NCBI RefSeq assembly: GCF_039566955.1
Contig: NZ_CP154796.1
Coordinates: 2,728,001-2,792,000, forward strand
Length of the DNA stretch: 64,000 nucleotides
DNA from: Micromonospora sp. DSM 45708
GTDB lineage: Bacteria > Actinomycetota > Actinomycetes > Mycobacteriales > Micromonosporaceae
Reading direction: 5' to 3'
How positions within the stretch are numbered: the first letter of the stretch is position 1; the number at the start of each line of letters is the position of its first letter. Made by a program: the position numbers and the translations under genes. Positions 34,279 through 42,782 of this stretch are shown here, one piece after another. The notes under the pieces were generated by a model. The model had not been told where the DNA came from, did not search any database, and saw only the letters and a list, made by a program, of their open reading frames with translations.

Positions 34279-35102
34279 CGGGACAGGACCGCCAGCAGCG
34301 TGGTGATCCCCACCGCGACGTCCAGCACGGCGCACCACTGCGCGTACCCGCGGGGGACCACCCGGCCGGTGCGGTGGTGCCGGACGTCCCAGCCGGCGTG
34401 CCCGAGCCACCCCAGGCCGACCAGCACCCCGGCGACGCCCGCCGGCGCGACCGTCGCCACGACCGCGAGCCCGCCCCAGCCGGCCAGCCCGGCGAGCTGG
34501 ACCGCGAGCTGCCGCCGGTCGGCCCACTGCCGCCGGCAGGTGCCGAGGACCAGGTAGCCGGCCGGAAGCACCAGCAGCGTCCAGGGCGGGACCGCCTTCG
34601 GCGCGAACCACAGGTCGGCCGTCATGAGCAGCGCCAGCCCGGCCGGCCAGCGTCGCGCCACGGCCGTCGCCACCGGATGCCGGCGCGGCGCGGCGACGGG
34701 CGCGGGATCGTGCCGCAGCCCCACCAGCACCATCGCCGGCAGCATCAGCAGGTGCCCGCCGAGCATCAGCACGTGGTCGTCGACCAGGCCGGCCCACCAG
34801 GGCGGGAGCAGCAGGAGAACCGGCACGGACATGGCCGCCGTCATCTCCAGCGTGGCGGTCCACCGGTGGCCGCGGTGCCACATCCAGGCGACCATGCCCA
34901 GCGACATGTCCGTCGCCATCACCAGCGTGGCCACGTCCGGCCGGGCCAGCACGTCCGCGCCGCCGAACGCCTGCCCGCCCGCCTGCCACAGCGGGCCGAG
35001 CAGCACCATGCCGGCCACCATCGCCACGACCATCCCGGCCAGGTGCCGGGCCCGCGTCCACCCGGCCCGCGACCGGGGTACGTCCACCGTCATCTCCGTC
35101 AT
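34275..35102 (-). CDS. Polytopic membrane protein of unknown function, Met/His-rich
   Basis: 275 residues from the ATG at 35102. About seven hydrophobic segments: HLAGMVVAMVAGMVLLGPLW, LVMATDMSLGMVAWMW, MTAAMSVPVLLLLPPWW, DHVLMLGGHLLMLPAMVLVGL, GLALLMTADLWFA, WTLLVLPAGYLVLGT and a C-terminal pair. The first four helices carry an unusual number of Met and His residues (HRGHRW at a loop), reminiscent of metal- or heme-handling membrane proteins, but no known motif is complete. I do not recognise the family. Divergent from the frameshifted histidine kinase, with 131 bases between start codons, so the two-component system could control it. Confidence 0.65.
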   Translation of the reverse strand: MTEMTVDVPRSRAGWTRARHLAGMVVAMVAGMVLLGPLWQAGGQAFGGADVLARPDVATLVMATDMSLGMVAWMWHRGHRWTATLEMTAAMSVPVLLLLPPWWAGLVDDHVLMLGGHLLMLPAMVLVGLRHDPAPVAAPRRHPVATAVARRWPAGLALLMTADLWFAPKAVPPWTLLVLPAGYLVLGTCRRQWADRRQLAVQLAGLAGWGGLAVVATVAPAGVAGVLVGLGWLGHAGWDVRHHRTGRVVPRGYAQWCAVLDVAVGITTLLAVLSR

Positions 35103-35219
35103 GCCCCGACCCTGCCCGCGGCGGGCGCACCGGGGCAGACGCATCCGTCACCGGGGAACCGTGCGCAACGCACGGGTCGGCCGTGACGTTCGGCCGGGCC
35201 GACCGGCGGGTCCGGGCCC

Positions 35220-35225
35220 TAGGAT
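35220..35225 (+). promoter_or_regulatory. -10 element, leaderless promoter of the first two-component system
   Basis: TAGGAT, 8 bases before ATG 35234, with no ribosome-binding site. Confidence 0.5.
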
Positions 35226-35233
35226 CGGCGGGC

Positions 35234-36377
35234 ATGACGGTCGATTCGGCGGACCAGTGGCTGCGCCGGGCCCGACGGGTCACCCTGCTGTCGCTGGCCA
35301 CGAACGTGTGGACCACGGTGCTGCTGCCCGCCGTCGGCCTGGCCCGGGAGCCGGACCCGCTGCGGGCGGCGCTCGGCGTGGTGGGGCTGCTCGGCTTCAC
35401 GGTCGCCCAGGTGGCGGTGCTGCACGCGGCGGTCACCCCGTGGCTGGCCACCGCGGCCCGGCGTCGCCGGCACGTCGCGCTGGTGGTGGCCGCGCTGCTC
35501 AGCCTTCCGCTGGTCGGCCCGGTGGCGGCCGGCGTCTGGCCCACCTGGGCCTGGTTGGGCGCGTCGTTGGTGGGCATGGCGCCGCTGCTGTTCCGGCCGT
35601 CGGTGGCGGGCGTCGCGGCGGTCGGGGTGGTCGCCGTCGCCGCCGCGGTCACCCGCCGGGACCGGTGGGCCGCTGCCCACGGCGCTGCTGGTCACCGGCG
35701 GGGTGGGTGCCGGGATCGCGGGGCTCACCTGGGTCCAGGTGTGGTTCTGGGACCTCCTGGTCGAGGCCCGGCAGGGGCAGGCCGCCGGGGCCCGGCTCGC
35801 CGCCGCCGAGGAGCGGCTGCGTTTCGCCCGCGACGTGCACGACCTGCTCGGCCACGACCTCACCGTGATCGCGCTGAAGGCGGAGCTGGCCGAGCGGCTG
35901 GCGCCGGTGGACGCCGCCCGGGCCGGCCGGGAGGCGGCGGAGGCGCGGCGGCTCGCCGCGTCCGCGTTGACCCGGGTCCGCGCGGCCGTGCACGGCTACC
36001 GCGCCGTCGACCTGGCCGAGCAGGCGGTCGCGGTGGGGGAGGTGCTGCGCTCCAGCGGGGTGCGCTGCACGGTGGTGCCGCCGGACGCCGACCTGCCCGG
36101 CCCGCTCGCCGCCGACCTGGCCGCCGTGGTCCGGGAGGCCGGCACGAACGTGCTGCGGCACAGCCGGGCCGGCTGGTGCCGGATCGAGATCGTCCGGGCG
36201 GACCGCCTGGTGACGGTGACCGTCCGCAACGACGGCGTCCTCGGCGCGGGCCCGGACCGGCTCAGCGGCGGCCTGCGCGGCCTGGCCGACCGGCTGGCCC
36301 CCGCCGGTGGCCGGGTCCGGGCGTCCGCCGAGAACGGCGTGTTCAGCCTGGTGGCGACCGTGCCGGTGACGCCGTGA
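35234..36377 (+). pseudogene. Sensor histidine kinase (DesK/NarX-like), frameshifted
   Basis: The membrane half (ATG 35234, about 145 residues, four to five helices such as TVLLPAVGLA, VVGLLGFTVAQVAVLHAAV, LVVAALLSLPLVGPVAAG) runs in one frame up to about 35655. The kinase half is in the next frame (+1), resuming as GPLPTALLVTGGVGAGIAGLTW from about 35667. The HisKA_3 box FARDVHDLLGHDL, REAGTNVLRHS and the ATPase G box GGLRGLADRL all lie in that second frame, which ends at 36377 by overlapping the regulator start. One extra base near 35655-35680 (a GC-rich stretch with CCC and GGG runs) explains everything. Either a real inactivating mutation, a sequencing error, or a split gene with the kinase restarting at GTG 35703. 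Confidence 0.75.
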
Positions 36378-36979
36378 TCCGGGTGCTGCTGGCCGACGAC
36401 GAGGAGCTGATCCGGCTCGCGCTGGCCGCGCTGCTCGACCTGGAACCGGACATCGAGGTGGTGGCGCACGCCGCCGACGGGCGGGCCGCCCTGGCCGCCG
36501 CGCTGGCCCACCGCCCGGACGTCGCCGTGCTGGACCTGGAGATGCCGCCGCCCGGCGGCCTGGCGGTCGCCGCCGAACTGACCCGCCTGCTGCCCGGTTG
36601 CGCCCCGGTGATCCTCACCGGTCACGGTCGGCCCGCCCAGCTCCGGCCGGCGCTGGCCGCCGGGGCGCGCGGCTTCCTCGCCAAGGGCGCTCCCGGCGGC
36701 GCGCTGGCCGACGTGATCCGCCGGGTGCACTCCGGCGCGCGCTACGTCGACCCGGCGCTCGCCGCCGACGCGCTGACGCTGCCCGCGTGCCCGTTGACGC
36801 CGCGCGAGCTGGAGACGCTCCGGCTGGCCGAACTGGGCACCCCGGTCGCGGTGATCGCCCGCCGGACCCACCTGGCCGCCGGGACCGTCCGCAACCACCT
36901 GAGCGCCTGCGTGCAGAAGCTCGGCGCCGCCGACCGGTCCGAGGCGGTCCGGCGGGCCCGGGAGGCCGGTTGGCTGTGA
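36374..36979 (+). CDS. LuxR/NarL-family response regulator
   Basis: 201 residues, GTG 36374 overlapping the kinase stop (GTGA). Receiver domain: acidic pocket ADDEE, phospho-acceptor Asp in VAVLDLEMP (about 55), conserved Thr in VILTGHG and Lys in FLAKGAP. The C-terminal helix-turn-helix is LTPRELETLRLAELGTPVAVIARRTHLAAGTVRNHLSACVQKLGA. Partner of the preceding kinase; layout as in DesK-DesR. Target could include the divergent membrane-protein gene. It stays intact although its kinase is frameshifted. Confidence 0.9.
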   Translation: MIRVLLADDEELIRLALAALLDLEPDIEVVAHAADGRAALAAALAHRPDVAVLDLEMPPPGGLAVAAELTRLLPGCAPVILTGHGRPAQLRPALAAGARGFLAKGAPGGALADVIRRVHSGARYVDPALAADALTLPACPLTPRELETLRLAELGTPVAVIARRTHLAAGTVRNHLSACVQKLGAADRSEAVRRAREAGWL

Positions 36980-37031
36980 CACGTGCGGTCCGGCCATCGG
37001 GTACGGGGCGTTCCGGCCTCCCCTCGGGGAC

Positions 37032-37037
37032 TAGCCT
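37032..37037 (+). promoter_or_regulatory. -10 element, leaderless promoter of the 2H phosphoesterase gene
   Basis: TAGCCT, 6 bases before GTG 37044. Confidence 0.45.
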
Positions 37038-37043
37038 GATCCC

Positions 37044-37577
37044 GTGCGGACGGTGGAACTGCTCTGCTCACCCGAGCTGGACGCCACGGTGCGGGCAGCC
37101 TGGAGCCGGCTCGCCGCCGCCGGCCTGCCCAGCCTCGCCCGCAACACGCACCCGACGAACCGGCCGCACCTGACGCTCGCCTCGGTCGACGAGTTCCCGC
37201 CCGGCGTGGAGCAGCGCCTCGCCGATCTCTGTGACGCCGCGTTGCCGCTGTCCGTGCGGCTCGACCGGGTGGCGGTGCTCGACGGCAGCGCGCCGCTGGT
37301 CTGGCTGGTCCGTCCGACGCCGCAGCTGATCGCGCTGCACGGCGCGGTCTGGGACGTGCTCGCCGGGGCGCCCGGCCCGCACCCGTGGCACCTGCCCGGT
37401 CGCTGGGTGCCGCACCTGAGCCTGGCGCTGCGCTTCCGGGGGGCGGACCGCCGCCGCGCCCGGGCGGTCGCCGGCGCGGACCGCGCGGCCGGGGCGTTCG
37501 TGGCCGCCCGCAGCTATGACGGCGACACCCGCACCGTCACCGAGCTGACCGCCATCTGCCCGCGACCCGGCGGCTGA
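37044..37577 (+). CDS. 2H phosphoesterase (LigT / 2'-5' RNA ligase-like)
   Basis: 177 residues. Two H-x-(T/S)-x motifs with the family spacing: RPHLTLAS (about 33-40) and WVPHLSLAL (about 117-125). These mark the 2H superfamily, which hydrolyses 2',3'-cyclic phosphates or joins tRNA halves 2'-5'. The second motif has Ser instead of Thr, which is common. No other domain. Leaderless GTG start 64 bases after the regulator gene; convergent with GH43. Confidence 0.8.
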   Translation: MRTVELLCSPELDATVRAAWSRLAAAGLPSLARNTHPTNRPHLTLASVDEFPPGVEQRLADLCDAALPLSVRLDRVAVLDGSAPLVWLVRPTPQLIALHGAVWDVLAGAPGPHPWHLPGRWVPHLSLALRFRGADRRRARAVAGADRAAGAFVAARSYDGDTRTVTELTAICPRPGG

Positions 37578-37579
37578 GC

Positions 37580-37610
37580 CCGGGGCCGCCCCGGTCCGGG
37601 GCGGCCCCGG
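37580..37610. terminator. Bidirectional hairpin between the 2H phosphoesterase and GH43 genes
   Basis: 15-base arms (37580-37594 and 37596-37610) are perfect reverse complements, effectively a 12-pair stem with loop CGGTCCG. Confidence 0.75.
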
Positions 37611-37616
37611 AGGCGG

Positions 37617-39812
37617 TCAGCGGTGGAAGCGGAGGTAGTCGAACTCCGCCGTCACCGACGGCGTCGCGCCGCCGTGGGCGACGAGGCCGATCCGCGGCGT
37701 CGTGTCGGCCGGGAACGTCCACACCGCGCCCCACGTCCAGTGCTTCCCGTCCCGGCTGGAGCCGGCGCGGAACTCGTGCTCGCCGGTGACCCGGTCGACG
37801 TGGTGGGCCAGGCGCAGCCAGGTCGTGGTGCCCGGGGTACCGACGATGCTGCCGCCGTAGACCGGCTGGCCGGCGAAGGGCAGCTCGTAGCCGAACTCGA
37901 CCTGCCGGGTGTTCCAGATGGCCACCTGGGTCAGCCGGGCGAACCGGTCGTCGTCGACGTACGCGACGAGGCCGGCCTGCTGGTAGTTGCGGACGCTCTC
38001 CTCGCCCAGGTCGAGCGTCACCTTGGTCTCGGCGAGGTAGTCACCGGTCGGCGCGTCGCGCAGCAGCACCCCGGCGGTGTTGCCGGTGCCGGAGAGGTCG
38101 GCGTCCTGGACCGGCCAGCGCAGCGCGCCGTCGGACACGGTCGCGGCCGGGTCCTGGCGTACCCACCGCCAGGCCGGGTCGAGGCCGCCCGAGAACTCGT
38201 CGGAGTAGCCGCGCAGCACCGGGCCGACCCGGGGCGGGGCGACCTCGTGCCGGACCGGGCGGTACAGGCGGGCGGCGCTGACGTTGTCGAACTCGGCCGG
38301 GCCGCCCTCGGCGCGCAGCGCCAGTCGGCCGGTCACCGGCCGGGCAAGCCGCAGCGACACTCGGGCGACCGGGTCGCCGAGCCGGGACGGGCTGAGCGTG
38401 GCGACGAGCTGCTGGCCGCGTACCTCGACGGCGAGGTTGTGCCGGTCGCGCAGGTCGGTGCCGGCGGGCAGCGCGACGGCGGCCCCGCCCGCGGTGAGCC
38501 GTCCGTCGCCGGCCCGGACATCCACCGTGCCGAGCCGCAGCCCGGCCGTGGTCGCGCCGGTCAGCCGCAGGTCGGTCTCGACCCGCAGGTCACCGCCGGT
38601 CCCGGTACGCGAGGCGAGCGTCCCGGTGCCGGTCAGCACGCCGCCGGCGGCCCGCCACGAGCCGGACTCGGTCCGCCAGTCACCCAGGTCGGCGGTGCCG
38701 AAACGGGCGTCGACGCGACCGCTGGTGACCGGCGCGGGGCGGGCGCCGTCGGACGGGCCGGCGCCGGCGTTGACGGTGGGCCATCCGTCCACCCAGTCGA
38801 GGCGGTCCAGCAGCATCGGCCGCTCGTTGACGCCGAACGGCTCGTCCAGGTACGGGTCGGCCCGGTCGATGGCGTGGTAGGCGATCCAGTCCTGTCCGGA
38901 CAGGTCGGTGAGCACCGCGTTGTGACCGGTGCCGATCCACCGGTTGCCGTTCTGGGTCAGCACCGGCGTGCCGCCGGCCCGGGAGACGTCGAGGCGTTGG
39001 CCCTCCCGGTCGACGAACGGGCCGCGCGGGTCACGGGCGCGGCCGACCTGGACGGAGTAGCCGGTGGCGGGGCCGGCGCAGCAGTTCGCGGTGGAGGCGA
39101 AGAGGTAGTACCAGCCGTCGCGGCGCAGCGCGTAGGCGCCCTCGAACTTGTTGTCGACCGCGACCGGGGTCGACGTGCCGACCGCGCGCAGCCCGTCGGG
39201 GGACAGTTCGGTGACCGAGATGCCGCCGTAGTAGCTGCCGTAGTAGAGGTAGGAGCGGCCGTCGGCGCCGGTGAGCTGACTCGGGTCGATGGTCCACAGG
39301 TAGCCGCCACCGGCGCCGGGGCGCGGGGCGACCACCGGCGTGTCGACGAACGTCCAGGGCCCGGCCGGGCTCGGCGCGGTGGCCACGCCGACCGCGGTGT
39401 CGAACGTGTCGTCCGAGACGGTGGTGTCGGTGACGGTCATGTACATCACCCAGCGTCCGCCGATCCGGCGCACGTCGGGCGCCCAGAACGCGGAGCCGGC
39501 CGCGGCGTAGGCGGGCCGCTGGTCGGCGTCGAACGCGTCCCCCACGTAACTCCAGTCGACCAGGTCGGCGGAGCGGGCGATGGGCACCCGGTGGGCCCGG
39601 CCCTCTCCCTCGCGCAGCGGGTCGGAGGTGCCGAAGGCGTACCAGGTTCCGTCGTCGCCGCGGACCACGACCGGGTCGGCGAAGGTGTCGGCGAATCCGG
39701 CGGAGACCGGGTTCGCGTAGCGGTCGGGCCCGGCGGCGGGCGCGGGCGCCGCGCCGGCGAGCACAAGGGTGAGTACGGCGGCGAGCACGCCGCCGCGGTG
39801 GAGGTGTCGCAT
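37617..39812 (-). CDS. Secreted glycoside hydrolase family 43 enzyme
   Basis: 731 residues from ATG 39812, which opens a signal peptide (HLHRGG, hydrophobic core, APAPAAG). The five-bladed GH43 domain has the expected acids: D46 (FADPVVV), D176 (TIDPSQL) and E224 (KFEGAYAL), plus WAPDV and GPWTFVDTP. Residues about 370-550 form a jelly-roll-like module with a concanavalin-type core, and about 555-731 (YSDEFSGGLDPAWRWVRQDP ... FRAGSSRDGKHWTWG) a second DUF1349/GH43-C2-like module. Typical targets are arabinan or xylan side chains. Transcribed from a clear promoter with an overlapping operator (39856-39884); the regulator is not in the window. Confidence 0.88.
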   Translation of the reverse strand: MRHLHRGGVLAAVLTLVLAGAAPAPAAGPDRYANPVSAGFADTFADPVVVRGDDGTWYAFGTSDPLREGEGRAHRVPIARSADLVDWSYVGDAFDADQRPAYAAAGSAFWAPDVRRIGGRWVMYMTVTDTTVSDDTFDTAVGVATAPSPAGPWTFVDTPVVAPRPGAGGGYLWTIDPSQLTGADGRSYLYYGSYYGGISVTELSPDGLRAVGTSTPVAVDNKFEGAYALRRDGWYYLFASTANCCAGPATGYSVQVGRARDPRGPFVDREGQRLDVSRAGGTPVLTQNGNRWIGTGHNAVLTDLSGQDWIAYHAIDRADPYLDEPFGVNERPMLLDRLDWVDGWPTVNAGAGPSDGARPAPVTSGRVDARFGTADLGDWRTESGSWRAAGGVLTGTGTLASRTGTGGDLRVETDLRLTGATTAGLRLGTVDVRAGDGRLTAGGAAVALPAGTDLRDRHNLAVEVRGQQLVATLSPSRLGDPVARVSLRLARPVTGRLALRAEGGPAEFDNVSAARLYRPVRHEVAPPRVGPVLRGYSDEFSGGLDPAWRWVRQDPAATVSDGALRWPVQDADLSGTGNTAGVLLRDAPTGDYLAETKVTLDLGEESVRNYQQAGLVAYVDDDRFARLTQVAIWNTRQVEFGYELPFAGQPVYGGSIVGTPGTTTWLRLAHHVDRVTGEHEFRAGSSRDGKHWTWGAVWTFPADTTPRIGLVAHGGATPSVTAEFDYLRFHR

Positions 39813-39855
39813 CGGGCCTGCCTCGGAGTAGACGGAGGTCACTGCGGTGCACACG

Positions 39856-39884
39856 TTTGTACAGCGCTGGATACAACGTTGTAA
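39856..39884 (-). promoter_or_regulatory. GH43 promoter with overlapping LacI-type operator
   Basis: On the minus strand TTACAA (39884-39879), a 17-base spacer and TACAAA (39861-39856) form a good sigma70-type promoter. The perfect palindrome TACAACGTTGTA (39872-39883) covers the -35 and has the central CG typical of LacI/GalR operators. A second short palindrome CAGCGCTG lies in the spacer. Confidence 0.65.
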
Positions 39885-39993
39885 AGAACCGTTCGGAGGA
39901 GAGTGGGCGCATTGCCCCCGGCGGTCCCGCCGCGAGTGATTACGTGTGGTGCAGACTCAGTTGCGCCGTGTCCCGAGGAGAGGGGACGGAGAC

Positions 39994-40950
39994 ATGCGAG
40001 TGCCCAGCCGTAGCCCCGGTCGCCAGCCCGGCCCCACCGCCGCATCGCCCGCTCCCACCCGCCGACTGCCGGCCGGCGACCGGCGGGGCGCCGGGCCCGA
40101 CCTGGCCGCCTACCGGATGGCGGTGGCGGACCTGCTGGTCGAGGTGGGCGCGTTGGCGGACGCGCCCTCGGTCACCGCCCGGCAGGTGCTGCTCGACCAG
40201 CGGCTGCGCGAGCCGGCCATCGCCGCGGTCCTGGCCGCCACCCCGCAGGGACTGGTCGGCGCGCGGGAGACGCTGCTGTTGGAGATGGCCCGCCACCAAC
40301 CCGACGCGCGCGGCTCGGCGCACGACCTGACCGCCCTGGTCCGGATCTTCCTGCTGTCTCGCATCGACGTGCTGTGGTGGCGGGACAGCCCGACGTTCCG
40401 CACCGACGACCAGGTGCGCACCAGCACCGAGCTGGTCGACCTGGAGTGGCTGCGCCGCCGCGGGCTGCTGGAGTTCCGCTACCGCGAGCAGCCCGCCACG
40501 GTGCTGGGGCGCGGGCTGCACGCGCTCCGGCGACGGGTCCGTCCGGACGCCGGCCCGCGCACCGCCGGCCTGCTGTTCCGCCGGTCCCGCCGCGAGCTGG
40601 TCGCCTTCCTCAACGACCTGGCCCGCGAGTTCGCCACGGTCACCCGCCCCGGCACGCCGCCGCTCTGGGTCACCAGCCTGGCGCGCAGCGCCGAGCACCA
40701 GTACCGGCTGCGCCGCCTGGGGTACGCCGCCATGGTGCCCAGCGGGCACTGCCTGGGCTGGGCGGCCGACGTCGAGCTGGACTGGTACGAGCGGTTCGGC
40801 GCGCGTACCGCCCTGGCCGGGCTGCTGCTCGGCCGGCAGGAGGCCGGCGAGATCAACGTGGTCGACGAGGGACAGGCCTGGCACCTCTGCCTCGCGCCCT
40901 CGACCCGTCGCCGGTACCGGCGGGCGTACGAGGCCGAGATGGGGTGCTGA
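39994..40950 (+). CDS. DUF5715-type protein with peptidase M15-like metal site
   Basis: 318 residues; ATG 39994. A Pro/Arg-rich start is followed by a helical region (LAAYRMAVADLLVEVGALAD, RETLLLEMARHQPDARGSAHDLTALVRIFLLSR) and a C-terminal domain with PSGHCLGWAADV and AWHLCLAP. S-x-H-x-x-G-x-A-x-D plus W-H is the zinc-site pattern of D-Ala-D-Ala carboxypeptidases (peptidase M15). I recall such proteins as DUF5715 in actinomycetes. No signal peptide is evident, so if it acts on peptidoglycan fragments it may do so in the cytosol. Moderate confidence in the fold, low in the role. Confidence 0.6.
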   Translation: MRVPSRSPGRQPGPTAASPAPTRRLPAGDRRGAGPDLAAYRMAVADLLVEVGALADAPSVTARQVLLDQRLREPAIAAVLAATPQGLVGARETLLLEMARHQPDARGSAHDLTALVRIFLLSRIDVLWWRDSPTFRTDDQVRTSTELVDLEWLRRRGLLEFRYREQPATVLGRGLHALRRRVRPDAGPRTAGLLFRRSRRELVAFLNDLAREFATVTRPGTPPLWVTSLARSAEHQYRLRRLGYAAMVPSGHCLGWAADVELDWYERFGARTALAGLLLGRQEAGEINVVDEGQAWHLCLAPSTRRRYRRAYEAEMGC

Positions 40951-41092
40951 CCACCGGGGCCCCGGGCGGCGCCCCTCTTCCGGCGCCTGCCCGGGCTGCG
41001 CGTGGACGCGGGCCTGCGCCGACGGCGTGGCCCTCCGCGTCCGGCCCGGATTCCCGCCCCGGCCCGTGATGGACATCCGGGCGTCCCTCTTC

Positions 41093-41098
41093 TAGCGT
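41093..41098 (+). promoter_or_regulatory. -10 element, leaderless promoter of the amide-hydrolase gene
   Basis: TAGCGT, 7 bases before ATG 41106. The 155-base gap from 40951 otherwise shows nothing. Confidence 0.5.
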
Positions 41099-41105
41099 CG
41101 CGGGC

Positions 41106-42098
41106 ATGCGGAGGACGCTCATCGCCACCGGTCTCGCACTGCTGCTGCTCGGCACCGGCTGCGGGGAGAGCCGCCCACCGGCCGGCCCGGCCGACGCCGG
41201 CACGCCGACCGCGTCCCGCCAGGACCCGGGCCAGGCCGAGCGCACGCTGGCCAGCCTGCGCAAGGTCGACGACCTGCCGCTGTACGAGATGACCTACGTC
41301 GGCGACTACGACCCGACCGCCGGGGTGGCCGACAGCACGCCGCCGAGCCCGTTCGGCTGCTCGCTGTTCGCCGCGCTCGCCGACCGGGACCGGCCGCTGT
41401 TCGCCCGCAACTTCGACTGGCAGCCGAACCCGGCGCTGGTGCTGCGCACCGACCCGCCGGACGGGTACGCCTCGATCTCACTTGTGGACATCTCCTACCT
41501 GGGCGTCCCCGCCGACCCGGCCGGTGACCGACGGCTGCTCGACGCGCCGCTGCTGCCGTTCGACGGGATGAACGAGCGTGGTCTCGCCGTGGGGCTCGCC
41601 GCCGACGACGGCGCGCGGGCCGAGCCGGTGGCCGGGCGGCCCACCGTCGGCTCGGTGCGCATCCTGCGCCTGGTGCTCGACGCGGCGGCCACGGTGGACG
41701 AGGCGGTCGCCGTGTTCGAGCGGTACAACCTCGACTTCGACGGTGGCCCGCCGCTGCACTACCTGCTCGCGGACGCCACCGGGGCGTCCGCGGTGGTCGA
41801 GTTCGTCGACGGGAAACTGCGCGTCGACCGGCGTCGGGGTCCCTGGCAGGCGCTGACCAACGTGCCCGCCGTCGGCGTGCCGGATCGGGAGCTGCGCCAG
41901 GACCACCGGTACGGCGTGCTGGCCCGGGAGCTGGACCGGGCCGGCGGGAAAATCGACTCCGCCGGCGCGCTGCGCCTGCTCGACGCGGTCCGCCAGTCGC
42001 ACACCCGCTGGTCGGTGACGTACGGGCTGCGCAGCGGCGAGGTGCGGCTGGTGACCGCGGGCGGCGGCGTGCGCGACTACCGGCTGCCGATGAGCTAG
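41106..42098 (+). CDS. Lipoprotein linear-amide C-N hydrolase (choloylglycine/penicillin-V-acylase-like)
   Basis: 330 residues. Lipobox LLLLGTGC with C19, so membrane-anchored outside the cell. The Ntn-hydrolase part begins around PFGCSLFAA with the likely nucleophile C85, followed by LFARNFDWQP, GMNERGLAVGLA and HYLLADATGASAVVEF, and LTNVP. Enzymes of this type cleave linear amides (acyl-homoserine lactones, penicillin V, bile salts) and normally need the Cys at a processed N terminus; here 84 residues come first, so proteolytic maturation is required or the class differs. Its stop overlaps the stop of the convergent HD gene within CTAG (42095-42098). Confidence 0.75.
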   Translation: MRRTLIATGLALLLLGTGCGESRPPAGPADAGTPTASRQDPGQAERTLASLRKVDDLPLYEMTYVGDYDPTAGVADSTPPSPFGCSLFAALADRDRPLFARNFDWQPNPALVLRTDPPDGYASISLVDISYLGVPADPAGDRRLLDAPLLPFDGMNERGLAVGLAADDGARAEPVAGRPTVGSVRILRLVLDAAATVDEAVAVFERYNLDFDGGPPLHYLLADATGASAVVEFVDGKLRVDRRRGPWQALTNVPAVGVPDRELRQDHRYGVLARELDRAGGKIDSAGALRLLDAVRQSHTRWSVTYGLRSGEVRLVTAGGGVRDYRLPMS

Positions 42099-42709
42099 CC
42101 GGCCGGGTGCCCGTGCCGGCGGGCGAGCACCGCCAGGTCCGGCTCGCCGAACCGCTCGACGAGCGCCGCGAACCGGGCGACCTTGTCCGCGCCGAAGCGC
42201 CGTACGGCTGCCGAGTACGAGGTGGCGGAGACGAACGTCGGCGGGGTCGTCTTGCTGTGGAACTTGTCCGCGTACATCACCAGCACCTCCTCGCCGGTGA
42301 CCGGTGTCCAGTCCGCGACCGGGAGCGGGAGCCGCTGCCGGAGCACGTCCTCGCGGGTGATCCCCACCCCGGTGTGCCGGGAGCAGAACCGGCCGAGCGT
42401 CTCGGGCAGACCCGCCTCCCGCAGCAACGCGTGGCCCAGCACGCCGTGCCGGACGTAGTTCGCCCGGTCGAACCGGCCGGCGGCGTCGTGGAGGCGGTAG
42501 ACGCCGATGTCGTGCAGCAGGCTGCCGGCCCGCACCAGGGCGACGTCCAGGCCCGCGTCGTGCCGCTCCAGCAGTTGCTCCGCCACCTCGCACACGATCC
42601 GGCAGTGCGTCCAGACGAGGTGGAACGCTTCCTCCGTCGGCGCGTGCCGCTCGTGCAACGCCCGGATCTGCGCGTCCGTCGGTACGGCGGTCCGCTGGTC
42701 GATGGTCAT
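42095..42709 (-). CDS. HD-domain phosphohydrolase
   Basis: 204 residues from ATG 42709 (GAGGGG 10 bases upstream). HD motif in AGSLLHDIGVYRL, an upstream metal-binding His in WTHCRIVCEVAEQL, and further His residues in VRHGVLGHALLREAGLPE and CSRHTGVG. Similar small HD proteins act on nucleotides or phosphonates; members described as uncharacterised HD-domain hydrolases share the NYVRHGVLGH segment. Cytosolic. No operon partner. The substrate cannot be told from sequence. Confidence 0.82.
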   Translation of the reverse strand: MTIDQRTAVPTDAQIRALHERHAPTEEAFHLVWTHCRIVCEVAEQLLERHDAGLDVALVRAGSLLHDIGVYRLHDAAGRFDRANYVRHGVLGHALLREAGLPETLGRFCSRHTGVGITREDVLRQRLPLPVADWTPVTGEEVLVMYADKFHSKTTPPTFVSATSYSAAVRRFGADKVARFAALVERFGEPDLAVLARRHGHPAG

Positions 42710-42733
42710 GGTGCCGGGTCCCCTCACATGGTC

Positions 42734-42764
42734 GGGCCCGGCATCCCTCGGGGATGCCGGGCCC
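42734..42764 (-). terminator. Terminator of the LVIVD-repeat gene
   Basis: Perfect 14-base-pair stem (42734-42747 with 42751-42764), 3-base loop. It lies upstream of the HD gene on the same strand and insulates it. Confidence 0.75.
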
Positions 42765-42782
42765 GGTGCGGCCGTCGTCAGG

